Positions 35,594 to 41,844 of a stretch of DNA of 64,000 bases are shown here, one piece after another (positions within the stretch are counted from its first letter, which is position 1; every line of letters starts with the position of its first letter). The position numbers were made by a program, and so were the translations under genes. The stretch spans positions 248,001-312,000 of the forward strand of contig NZ_WXYO01000005.1 in the NCBI RefSeq assembly GCF_009901585.1, in the 5' to 3' direction. The notes under the pieces are model-generated. The model worked only from the letters and a program-made list of their open reading frames with translations. It did no database searches and was not told the origin of the DNA. The stretch comes from Poritiphilus flavus. Lineage in GTDB: Bacteria; Bacteroidota; Bacteroidia; Flavobacteriales; Flavobacteriaceae.

Positions 35594-36229
35594 ATGCCTC
35601 TTTATAAAAAAATATCGGTAAAACAGGGGGTTACGGCCTATGTCTGGAAGGTTACAGAGCCGGAAGATGAGCTTGCTTCTGAGGTAAAACTTACAGATGT
35701 TTGTCAGCGTCGGATGGATGGAATGAAGTCTGAATTGCATCGAAGGGCATTTCTTAGCATCAGGCATTTGTTGAAGCAGGTGGGGTATACGGATTTTGAT
35801 CTTCATTATGATGATTTTGGGAAACCTCATTTAAAGGACGGGAATTTTATTTCCATATCGCACTCTCACGAATTCACAGGTATCATAGTCAGCAAGTCCA
35901 AAGAGGTTGGTATAGATATAGAAAAACAACGTGAGAAGATACTACGCATAGCCCATAAGTTTACGCCTATTGAGGAATACCGCACAATTGCAAACACAGA
36001 AGCGCTCATTCAGAAACTGACTATTGTCTGGGGTGCTAAAGAGTCGCTTTATAAGATTTACGCCACCCCGGGGCTTAGTTTTCTTCACCACATTTATATC
36101 AATGACTTTGCCATGTCTGCCATGGAGCTAAGTGGTGAGATCTTTTACAAGGGTAAAAAGTCAAATTACGAGATCTCCTTCCTGGAATTTGAAGGATTCA
36201 CCTGTGTATATGCCTTAAAGATGGGTTGA
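35594..36229 (+). CDS. 4'-phosphopantetheinyl transferase superfamily protein
   Basis: A 211-residue Sfp-like transferase that attaches the phosphopantetheine arm of coenzyme A to carrier proteins. The magnesium residues are Asp108 and Glu110 in VGIDIEKQ. The catalytic helix is WGAKESLYKIY (Lys149, Glu150, Lys154). The N-terminal half keeps the FLSIRHLL and DFGKPHL features of the superfamily. The carrier target is not encoded nearby. Confidence 0.88.
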   Translation: MPLYKKISVKQGVTAYVWKVTEPEDELASEVKLTDVCQRRMDGMKSELHRRAFLSIRHLLKQVGYTDFDLHYDDFGKPHLKDGNFISISHSHEFTGIIVSKSKEVGIDIEKQREKILRIAHKFTPIEEYRTIANTEALIQKLTIVWGAKESLYKIYATPGLSFLHHIYINDFAMSAMELSGEIFYKGKKSNYEISFLEFEGFTCVYALKMG

Positions 36230-36320
36230 ATTGGGATAAGATCAAGTCCAGGTTTAAGTCTAAGTCTAAGGCTAAGTTTAAGTCAAAGTATAAGTATAAG
36301 TTTAAGTTCAGGCTGAATGC

Positions 36321-36386
36321 GGGGGATTCTGAATCCCTCCCCAATTTCAAGTTATTTGATTTAACTGCATTTTAAAAGCAGGAAAG
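36321..36386 (+). repeat. 66-bp repeat unit, copy 1
   Basis: A short hairpin (GGGATTC at 36323-36329 against GAATCCC at 36331-36337) is followed by a 48-bp block (36339-36386) that recurs at 36591-36638 with 44 of 48 identical bases. Confidence 0.75.
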
Positions 36387-36447
36387 GTGAAGATTAAGTC
36401 CAAGCCTAAGTTTAAGATCAAGTTCAATTTGGAAGGAAGACTGTTTA

Positions 36448-36503
36448 CTGTTCACTGATTACTGTTCACTGATTACTGTTCACTGATTACTGTTCACTGA
36501 TTA
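36448..36503 (+). repeat. 14-bp tandem repeat, four exact copies
   Basis: The unit CTGTTCACTGATTA is repeated four times without change, with partial copies on both sides. No spacers are present, so it is not a CRISPR array. Confidence 0.9.
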
Positions 36504-36530
36504 CTGTCAAATGCCAACTGCTAACTGAAT

Positions 36531-36569
36531 TCATCCTCCGAAGCCTTGGCGAAGGGGGACTGCCTACTG
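36531..36569 (+). repeat. 39-bp dispersed palindromic element, copy A
   Basis: It contains CCTCCGAAGCC and GGCGAAGGGGG, which fold into a hairpin. Copy B at 57996-58034 matches 34 of 39 bases. A rearranged inverted copy is at 58301-58331. Confidence 0.75.
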
Positions 36570-36572
36570 AAC

Positions 36573-36638
36573 AAGGGGTTCTAAACCCCACCCCAATCTC
36601 AAGTTATTTGATTTGACTGCAATTCAAAAGCAGGAAAG
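36573..36638 (+). repeat. 66-bp repeat unit, copy 2
   Basis: A short hairpin (GGGGTT at 36575-36580 against AACCCC at 36584-36589) comes before the conserved 48-bp block. The hairpin bases differ from copy 1 but still pair. Confidence 0.75.
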
Positions 36639-36793
36639 ACAATGAGTCAATATGAAAATGTGAAAATGAGGAGGTGGATTATTGGATTGTTGAAAAATGT
36701 GGAATTAATGAAATTTGAGAATGTGACAATTTTAAAATTTGAAGATTGGTAACCGCCTTGAACTGCCAGTTGAAAGCTTTTATGGACTAAATT

Positions 36794-36828
36794 CGCTAAT
36801 CGCTAATCGCTAATCGCTAATCGCTAAT
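36794..36828 (+). repeat. 7-bp tandem repeat CGCTAAT, five copies
   Basis: Five exact copies followed by degenerate related words (CGCATAT, CTCAAATCGTATATCG). Confidence 0.9.
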
Positions 36829-36999
36829 CGCATATCTCATTTCTCAAATCGTATATCGTAAATCAGATATTGTATATCACCAATTTATGCTCCGTAAAGA
36901 AGTGAAGCAGAACTGTTCACTGTTTACTGTTCACTGATTACTGCTCACTGCCACTGCCCACCGTCAACTGCCTACTGCCAACTGTTCCCCCACTATACC

Positions 37000-37007
37000 T
37001 ATATTTG
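37000..37007 (+). promoter_or_regulatory. -7 element (TAtaTTTG) of the thiamine-binding-like/pnuC operon
   Basis: A perfect consensus match 47 bases before the ATG at 37055, at the end of the repeat region. No -33 box is evident. Confidence 0.5.
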
Positions 37008-37054
37008 CGGAATGAATAAGTAGATTTACCTTCATCTAAGCTTTGCCAATAGAA

Positions 37055-37315
37055 ATGAATATCTCCGTAGAATTAACCCTAAGTCCGCTACAACAGGATT
37101 TTGAAGAACCCATCATCCATTTTATCAAGAGCCTGAGGTCCTCAGGTTTTACCGTGCTTGAAAATCCGTTAAGTACCCAGATTTACGGCGATTACGATCA
37201 GTTGATGAGCTTGCTTCAAAGTGAGATCAAAGCCGCTTTTCAGTTGATGGACAAGGGCTTACTGTACATGAAGATCGTGAAATCTGACCGCAGCGACTAT
37301 GAGCCACATTTTTGA
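37055..37315 (+). CDS. Small thiamine-binding-like protein (MTH1187/YkoF type)
   Basis: An 86-residue ferredoxin-fold-like protein starting at ATG 37055. An earlier TTG at 37043 is possible but adds only PIE. The pattern NISVELTLSPLQQDFEEPIIHFIKSLRSSG, then TQIYGDYDQLMSLLQ, matches the small thiamine-binding proteins related to YkoF and MTH1187. It overlaps the following pnuC-like gene by 17 bases. If the assignment holds, the operon handles thiamine and not nicotinamide riboside. Confidence 0.6.
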   Translation: MNISVELTLSPLQQDFEEPIIHFIKSLRSSGFTVLENPLSTQIYGDYDQLMSLLQSEIKAAFQLMDKGLLYMKIVKSDRSDYEPHF

Positions 37316-37937
37316 CTGGATCTTTGCCCAATACGCAGACACCCCCGATTATTTGATCGTCCTGGAGATGATAGGGGTGCTCTTTGGTTTTCTTAGTGTT
37401 TGGTATGCTAAAAAGGAGAATATCCTAGTGTTTCCCACCGGTATTATCAGTACAGGAATTTTTGTTTATATACTTTGGATTTTTGGCTTACTCGGAGATA
37501 TGCTTATTAACGCGTACTACTTCTCTATGAGCGTCTATGGCTGGTACGTCTGGACCCGAAAAGTGGATGCAACCCATTTTATCCCTATAACCAGGACAAC
37601 GGATAAGGAAAAGGTATGGTCAATAGCGCTCTTCGGGGGTACCGTGATCTTTGTTGCTGTAGTCTATATCGTTTTTGAAAAATTTAATAATTGGACAGCC
37701 TACGTGGATACCCTGACTACAGCCATATTTTTTGTAGGAATGTGGCTTATGGCCCGCAAAAAGTTGGAGAATTGGACTTATTGGATCATAGGTGATATCA
37801 TCTCCGTACCACTTTATTTGTACAAAGGACTTATCTTTACGTCCCTGCAGTATTTGCTGTTTACCGTAATTGCCGTTTACGGGTATATCGCATGGAAGAA
37901 GCACTTAAACAAAAGCCCACAGACCTTATTAAGGTAG
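37299..37937 (+). CDS. PnuC/PnuT-family vitamin transporter
   Basis: A 212-residue inner-membrane protein of the PnuC fold (SWEET-like, about seven helices). It has WYAKKENILVFPTGIIS, MLINAYYFSMSVYGWYVWTRK and YGYIAWKKHL. PnuC members carry nicotinamide riboside. The PnuT subgroup carries thiamine and is common in Bacteroidota. The adjacent thiamine-binding-like gene favours PnuT, while the following NadR-like kinase would also fit PnuC. It overlaps the previous gene by 17 bases and the next by 46. Confidence 0.85.
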   Translation: MSHIFDWIFAQYADTPDYLIVLEMIGVLFGFLSVWYAKKENILVFPTGIISTGIFVYILWIFGLLGDMLINAYYFSMSVYGWYVWTRKVDATHFIPITRTTDKEKVWSIALFGGTVIFVAVVYIVFEKFNNWTAYVDTLTTAIFFVGMWLMARKKLENWTYWIIGDIISVPLYLYKGLIFTSLQYLLFTVIAVYGYIAWKKHLNKSPQTLLR

Positions 37938-38455
37938 TTGTATACGGCCCGGAATCCACTGGGAAAACTACTTTATCACAACAACTTGCAAGGCATTACA
38001 ACACCGCATGGGTACCCGAGTATGCCAGGGAATATCTTCAGGATAAGTGGGACAGGGAACAAAAAACCTGCGAACCCGAAGACCTGCTTCCCATTGCAGT
38101 AGGCCAAATGCATCTGGAAAATTCCCTGTCGGAACAAGCCGAAGAACTGCTTATCTGCGACACGGATCTTTTGGAGACCAAGGTATACTCCGAGGCCTAT
38201 TACGTTGGTTACTGTGATCCGCTTTTGGAGAAATACGCTCTGAAAAACAGTTATGACCTTTATTTTCTAACTTTTATAGACATTCCCTGGGAGAAAGACG
38301 ACCTAAGAGACAAGCCTGATGAGCGGGAACGCATGTTCCAATATTTCAAGCAAACACTTGAAAAATATGATAAGAAATTCGTTACTTTAAAGGGAGACAA
38401 AGAGTCCCGCTTATCTTTGGCAATACACCATATTGATAAACTACTGAAGAAATGA
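37892..38455 (+). CDS. NadR-like P-loop kinase
   Basis: A 187-residue AAA_28/NadR-kinase-type protein. The P-loop is GPESTGKTT (Lys25). WVPEYAREYL and ICDTDLLETKVYSEAYYVGY match the ribosylnicotinamide kinase domain of NadR. There is no adenylyltransferase domain. In this setting it probably phosphorylates the vitamin brought in by the PnuC-type transporter, which traps it in the cell. The substrate could be nicotinamide riboside or thiamine. The 46-base overlap with the transporter gene shows tight coupling. Confidence 0.85.
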   Translation: MEEALKQKPTDLIKVVVYGPESTGKTTLSQQLARHYNTAWVPEYAREYLQDKWDREQKTCEPEDLLPIAVGQMHLENSLSEQAEELLICDTDLLETKVYSEAYYVGYCDPLLEKYALKNSYDLYFLTFIDIPWEKDDLRDKPDERERMFQYFKQTLEKYDKKFVTLKGDKESRLSLAIHHIDKLLKK

Positions 38456-39987
38456 CGACATTCTCAGCGCAAGATTTGCAATTACTCGCTAATAAGGACA
38501 TCTCTCAAAAGCAAGTTCTGGATCAGATTGAAACATTTGAAGAAGGAATTCCCTTTGTTGAACTGGCAAAGCCTGCAATTGTATCAGACGGTATACTAAA
38601 GTTTACCGAGGCCGAAGAAACCGCGTTGATTTCGGACTTTGATGCCCATAAAAAAAATACGTCTCTGCTGAAGTTCGTTCCGGCCTCAGGAGCAGCCTCC
38701 AGAATGTTCAAAGCATTGTTTGCGTTTCTGGATTCATATGATCCAAAAGAAGATCTTGACAGCTTTATTGAGCGTACCGGAAATGCACAGCTCAGGAACT
38801 TTTTTAACGGTCTCAGCCGCTTTCCCTTTTATAAGAAGATAGAGGAACGCCTAGAGGACAAAAAATTGTCTGAAAATGAGAAGGCCGTCCATTTTGTCCG
38901 GGAAATGTTGTTGGAAGAAGGCCTCAATTTTGGATTTTACCCCAAGGGTTTGTTGCCTTTTCACGACTATGGAAAGTACACCGCCACTCCTTTTGAAGAA
39001 CACCTAAAGGAGGCCAGTGATTATGCTGCTGTAGATGGGGAAGCACATTTGCATTTTACCATCTCAGAACAACACATATCCCTGTTTTCAAAAGAATTTG
39101 AGGCTATAAAAGAACGGGTTCTGGAAGAGACCGGAACGGAATATCACGTTAGCTATTCTTACCAAAAAGCCTCAACGGATACTATAGCTGTTACCCTGGA
39201 AAATGAACCTTTCAGAAATTCTGATGGCACTATACTATTCCGGCCAGGAGGTCATGGAGCACTTATTGAAAACCTCAACGAACAGCATGCGGATATTATC
39301 TTTATTAAAAACATAGACAATGTAGTAGTACCCAAATACGCGGTTGAGGTGGGCAATGGCAAAAAAGTACTGGCAGGCCTTCTCTTGCGGCTGCAAAAAG
39401 AGACTTTCAGAATGGCCGAATTACTGGAGACCGGGACCCTGGAAGTGGGTCAGCTGGAAGAGATCAAAGCTTTTTTGGAAGACCAACTCAATGTACGCTT
39501 TTCGGAGAAATTCTCAAGTTTTAGTATCGCAGAACAAATAGAAGTACTTAAAGATAAGATCAACAGGCCCATTCGTATTTGTGGGATGGTTAAGAACGAA
39601 GGAGAGCCAGGTGGTGGACCATTCTGGATCACAGATCGCCATGGGCACGTATCCCTACAGATTGTTGAGTCTGCCCAGGTGGATATGTCAGACGAAACAC
39701 AAGAGGGTATTTTTAAGGGTTCCACCCATTTCAATCCGGTTGATTTGGTTTGCGGTGTTCGGAATCACAAGGGTGAGAAATTCAATCTCCTGAATTTTGT
39801 GGACAAAAAGCAAGGCTTTATTACCTCCAAGACCCAGGAGGGAAAAGAGCTCAAGGCTCTGGAGTTACCCGGACTTTGGAATGGCGGAATGGCCTTTTGG
39901 AATACGGTGTTTGTAGAAGTACCCTTAGTTACCTTTAACCCGGTAAAGACGGTGAACGATCTCCTAAAGCCTGCACACCAGGTCTGA
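38452..39987 (+). CDS. DUF4301 family protein
   Basis: A 511-residue cytoplasmic protein matching DUF4301, a family nearly limited to Bacteroidota. LKFVPASGAASRMFKALF near residue 75 looks like a nucleotidyltransferase glycine-rich loop. FRPGGHGALIENLN, DIIFIKNIDNVV and GEPGGGPFWI are other conserved stretches. A sugar-nucleotide pyrophosphorylase-like fold is possible but not shown. It overlaps the kinase gene by four bases and ends the four-gene operon. Confidence 0.8.
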   Translation: MTTFSAQDLQLLANKDISQKQVLDQIETFEEGIPFVELAKPAIVSDGILKFTEAEETALISDFDAHKKNTSLLKFVPASGAASRMFKALFAFLDSYDPKEDLDSFIERTGNAQLRNFFNGLSRFPFYKKIEERLEDKKLSENEKAVHFVREMLLEEGLNFGFYPKGLLPFHDYGKYTATPFEEHLKEASDYAAVDGEAHLHFTISEQHISLFSKEFEAIKERVLEETGTEYHVSYSYQKASTDTIAVTLENEPFRNSDGTILFRPGGHGALIENLNEQHADIIFIKNIDNVVVPKYAVEVGNGKKVLAGLLLRLQKETFRMAELLETGTLEVGQLEEIKAFLEDQLNVRFSEKFSSFSIAEQIEVLKDKINRPIRICGMVKNEGEPGGGPFWITDRHGHVSLQIVESAQVDMSDETQEGIFKGSTHFNPVDLVCGVRNHKGEKFNLLNFVDKKQGFITSKTQEGKELKALELPGLWNGGMAFWNTVFVEVPLVTFNPVKTVNDLLKPAHQV

Positions 39988-40032
39988 CACATCCCTAATT
40001 GATCATTCTTGTCTGAATGAACAGCGGTAGAT

Positions 40033-40055
40033 AAGTGTGTAAATCTTACACACTT
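40033..40055. promoter_or_regulatory. candidate activator-binding palindrome (UAS) 1
   Basis: AAGTGTGTAA (40033-40042) and TTACACACTT (40046-40055) form a perfect ten-base inverted repeat with a three-base spacer. The core GTGTA-N5-TACAC (40037-40051) recurs at 41080-41094 with 13 of 15 bases identical. A further half-site TTACACA lies at 40066-40072. The centre is 116 bases upstream of the GG of the downstream promoter element. The expected binder is the NtrC-family regulator encoded at 41845. Confidence 0.65.
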
Positions 40056-40158
40056 TTAGAATCGCTTACACAGCATTATACATTCCTTAAAGCTTTACTA
40101 AGACAAACAAATATCTGTAAATCAGGAGTTTAAAATGATTTTGGCCTAAAGCGGCCGA

Positions 40159-40174
40159 TGGCATCATTTTTTCT
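40159..40174 (+). promoter_or_regulatory. sigma-54-like promoter of the first PepSY-like gene
   Basis: TGGCAT-CATTT-TTTCT resembles the sigma-54 -24/-12 consensus TGGCAC-N5-TTGCA. It lacks the G of the -12 GC. The same element with two changes precedes the paralogous gene at nearly the same distance (48 versus 47 bases from the conserved C to the ATG). No TAnnTTTG housekeeping element lies between it and the gene. Confidence 0.55.
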
Positions 40175-40220
40175 CTCACAATAGCGATTACAAAACAAGG
40201 TTTAATTAAAAACACATGAA

Positions 40221-40526
40221 ATGAAAAAATTAGTTTTGATTATCGCATTGGTTGCCGGAAGCTTTGCAACTTTTGCTCAGGATACTGAAGAAGTACAGGC
40301 AACCGCCACAGAAGTAATGGAAGAAGCACAAGACAATTTTGCTGCTATTGAAGTCGCTGAACTTCCTGCTGCAATTACCGAGGCTCTGGCCAAGGATCAC
40401 CCTGATGCTACTATCAGCAAAGCTTATACTAATGAAGAAGGACAGTACAAGCTCGAAGTTGCCAAGGCTGACGGTACAGAGGTTACCCTTTACGCCGATG
40501 CCGAAGGTAACTGGTTAGAAATGTAA
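40221..40526 (+). CDS. Small exported PepSY-like protein (paralogue 1)
   Basis: A 101-residue protein with a signal peptide (MKKLVLIIALVAGSFATFAQ). An acidic, Ala-rich helix follows, then a PepSY/beta-lactamase-inhibitor-like beta domain (ELPAAITEALAKDHPDATIS, YKLEVAKADGTEVTLYADAEGNW). It aligns without gaps to the gene at 41264, with 59 of 101 residues identical. The function is unknown. The mature protein is strongly acidic. It is probably switched on by the neighbouring NtrC-type regulator through the shared upstream elements. A perfect hairpin terminator closes the unit. Confidence 0.85.
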   Translation: MKKLVLIIALVAGSFATFAQDTEEVQATATEVMEEAQDNFAAIEVAELPAAITEALAKDHPDATISKAYTNEEGQYKLEVAKADGTEVTLYADAEGNWLEM

Positions 40527-40577
40527 TAAGTAAGCGTTTTTTATATAGAGTTAATTAGTTTTTGGTTAGTTTGGTTT

Positions 40578-40618
40578 AGAAAGCCCCTGGAGGAATTCCT
40601 CCAGGGGCTTTCTTTTTT
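40578..40618 (+). terminator. terminator after PepSY-like paralogue 1
   Basis: A perfect palindrome at 40578-40613 with 18-base arms, followed by six T. GAATTC is at its centre. Confidence 0.9.
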
Positions 40619-40669
40619 ATGTGACTTTTTTCAAATGACGATGTCTAGCCGTATAAGTAAAGAGAACAT

Positions 40670-40852
40670 ATGTTGTTAAGACAGTTTTTTAGCTCAGTTC
40701 TTTGGGCTCTGGCCTGGGTGTTATGCCTGATTTTTGCCTCCTGGCAGCTTCAGGATGAGGAATCTCAGCAGTGGGTAAATGAACATACTGAGCAGCAGGT
40801 TGAATTGATTAAAAGACAAACTGAGGTAGCAACTAAAGCAATTGGTGATTAA
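40670..40852 (+). CDS. Small membrane protein, unknown
   Basis: A 60-residue frame beginning at ATG 40670. A hydrophobic segment (SSVLWALAWVLCLIFASW) is followed by a charged, Gln/Glu-rich helix (DEESQQWVNEHTEQQVELIK). It lies between the two PepSY-like paralogues with its own downstream hairpin. I know no family. The frame could be chance, but the membrane helix plus amphipathic tail and its position make it worth keeping. Confidence 0.45.
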   Translation: MLLRQFFSSVLWALAWVLCLIFASWQLQDEESQQWVNEHTEQQVELIKRQTEVATKAIGD

Positions 40853-40946
40853 AAATCAACCCTGGGGAACGATGGCTAACACTGTTCAGTTCTCTCGTGA
40901 GTTGAACCGGGCTATAGAAGGTCTATACTAACCGCCTTTTACGTTT

Positions 40947-40954
40947 GTGTGTAA
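40947..40954 (-). promoter_or_regulatory. isolated GTGTGTAA half-site
   Basis: The reverse complement of the TTACACAC half-site seen in both candidate activator sites. It lies about 140 bases upstream of the second palindrome. Confidence 0.3.
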
Positions 40955-41022
40955 GTAGCTATATGTTAAATTCCATGTTCAATTTGAACTGTCGTTAGAC
41001 TTCATGGACTGGTTGGTTTTTA

Positions 41023-41078
41023 AGCCCTGAGATCCGGATGACTCCTGCGGTCATAGCTGTGTGATCAGGGCTCTTTTT
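41023..41078 (+). terminator. structured terminator between the small membrane protein gene and paralogue 2
   Basis: Outer arms AGCCCTGA (41023-41030) and TCAGGGCT (41065-41072) enclose an inner stem (ATGAC against GTCAT). Five T follow. Confidence 0.7.
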
Positions 41079-41079
41079 C

Positions 41080-41094
41080 GTGTAGATTTTACAC
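41080..41094. promoter_or_regulatory. candidate activator-binding palindrome (UAS) 2
   Basis: GTGTA-N5-TACAC, identical in spacing to the core of site 1 and matching it at 13 of 15 bases. Its centre is 117 bases upstream of the GG of the promoter element (116 at the first gene). A second half-site TTACACAC follows at 41119-41126, 32 bases from the centre. At gene 1 this distance is 22, a difference of about one helical turn. Confidence 0.6.
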
Positions 41095-41202
41095 AACTTT
41101 GGGATGGCTTTCCCACAATTACACACCTCGTAATTATGGCATCGTAATAATAAAATAATGACAATCAGTGAGTTAAAAAGAAATTTATGTTCATGAAATT
41201 CT

Positions 41203-41218
41203 TGGTATCATATTTTCA
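41203..41218 (+). promoter_or_regulatory. sigma-54-like promoter of the second PepSY-like gene
   Basis: TGGTAT-CATAT-TTTCA, the counterpart of the element at 40159-40174. The downstream sequences of both genes also share GTTTAATTA before the ATG. Confidence 0.55.
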
Positions 41219-41263
41219 ATAGACCAGAAGAGTTTAATTAGAAAGAACATAAAATATATCATC

Positions 41264-41569
41264 ATGAAAAAATTAATTTTTGCAGCAGTATTGTCACTTG
41301 GAAGTCTAACGGCCTTCGCTCAGGATGCAGAAGAGGCTCAGGCAGATGCCACTGAAGTTGTAGCAGCTGCTCAGGACGACTTTTCTGAAATAGCTGTGGA
41401 AGAACTACCGGAAGCAGTAACCGCTGCCGTGGCAAAGAATTACCCGACTGCAACTATAAATAAAGCATACGTTAACGAGGCGAAGCAATTCAAACTGGAA
41501 GTTTCTTTAGAAGATGGTACTTCCGGAACCCTATACGCTGACGAGAACGGAAATTGGATCGAACAATAA
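41264..41569 (+). CDS. Small exported PepSY-like protein (paralogue 2)
   Basis: A 101-residue protein with a signal peptide (AVLSLGSLTAFAQ) and the same layout as paralogue 1: acidic helix, then the beta domain (ELPEAVTAAVAKNYPTATIN, FKLEVSLEDGTSGTLYADENGNW). The pair arose by duplication including the promoter region. The PepSY-like fold occurs in protease inhibitors and envelope sensors, so an envelope role is likely, but none is known. Its own terminator follows and the NtrC-type regulator gene comes next. Confidence 0.85.
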   Translation: MKKLIFAAVLSLGSLTAFAQDAEEAQADATEVVAAAQDDFSEIAVEELPEAVTAAVAKNYPTATINKAYVNEAKQFKLEVSLEDGTSGTLYADENGNWIEQ

Positions 41570-41611
41570 AAATAACTTGAGTTATTTGTTTTGTATCAAG
41601 TTGGTTTGGTT

Positions 41612-41646
41612 AGAAGGGGGTCGTTACGGACGGTCCCCTTCTTTTA
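41612..41646 (+). terminator. terminator after PepSY-like paralogue 2
   Basis: AGAAGGGG (41612-41619) pairs with CCCCTTCT (41635-41642), followed by a T-rich tail. Confidence 0.75.
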
Positions 41647-41713
41647 TTAGGAGATTTGGCAACCAGCTTTATTAAGTTTGAAAAACATTCAATCTGAACA
41701 AGATTGAAACCCC

Positions 41714-41740
41714 AGCCCCGCATAAGACGGGGCTTTTTAT
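41714..41740 (+). terminator. second hairpin terminator before the regulator gene
   Basis: AGCCCCG (41714-41720) pairs with CGGGGCT (41728-41734), followed by TTTTA. It lies about 100 bases after the previous terminator, so either it is a backup or a short transcript ends here. No coding frame is seen between them. Confidence 0.7.
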
Positions 41741-41844
41741 TTGGCAAATGGCATTCTGATCTTAAGGGATCGTCCTCATATTTTTTCGTTTTCTTCTAGT
41801 CTTCATCGCGTTTTTTTACGTACATAGATAACAGGAAAGTTTTT

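Larger units (their letters stand above)
36230..37042. repeat. non-coding repeat-rich region
   Basis: About 810 bases without a gene. It holds, in order: degenerate hexamers of TAAGTY type (36244-36310), hairpin-plus-conserved-block unit copy 1 (36321-36386), more hexamers (36391-36425), four exact 14-bp tandem repeats (36448-36503), a 39-bp dispersed element (36531-36569), unit copy 2 (36573-36638), five exact 7-bp repeats CGCTAAT (36794-36828), and degenerate ACTG-rich sequence to about 36986. Similar hexamers and the 39-bp element recur at 57.9-58.0 kb. Confidence 0.8.

Noticed and set aside
36448-36828. Possible CRISPR array
   Set aside because: The 14-bp and 7-bp repeats are contiguous without spacers, the units are too short and no cas genes are present.
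40140-40158. A GG-N10-GC sigma-54 promoter in TTGGCCTAAAGCGGCC
   Set aside because: After GG and ten bases the dinucleotide is CC, and the paralogous gene has nothing like it. The TGGCAT element further on is the shared one.
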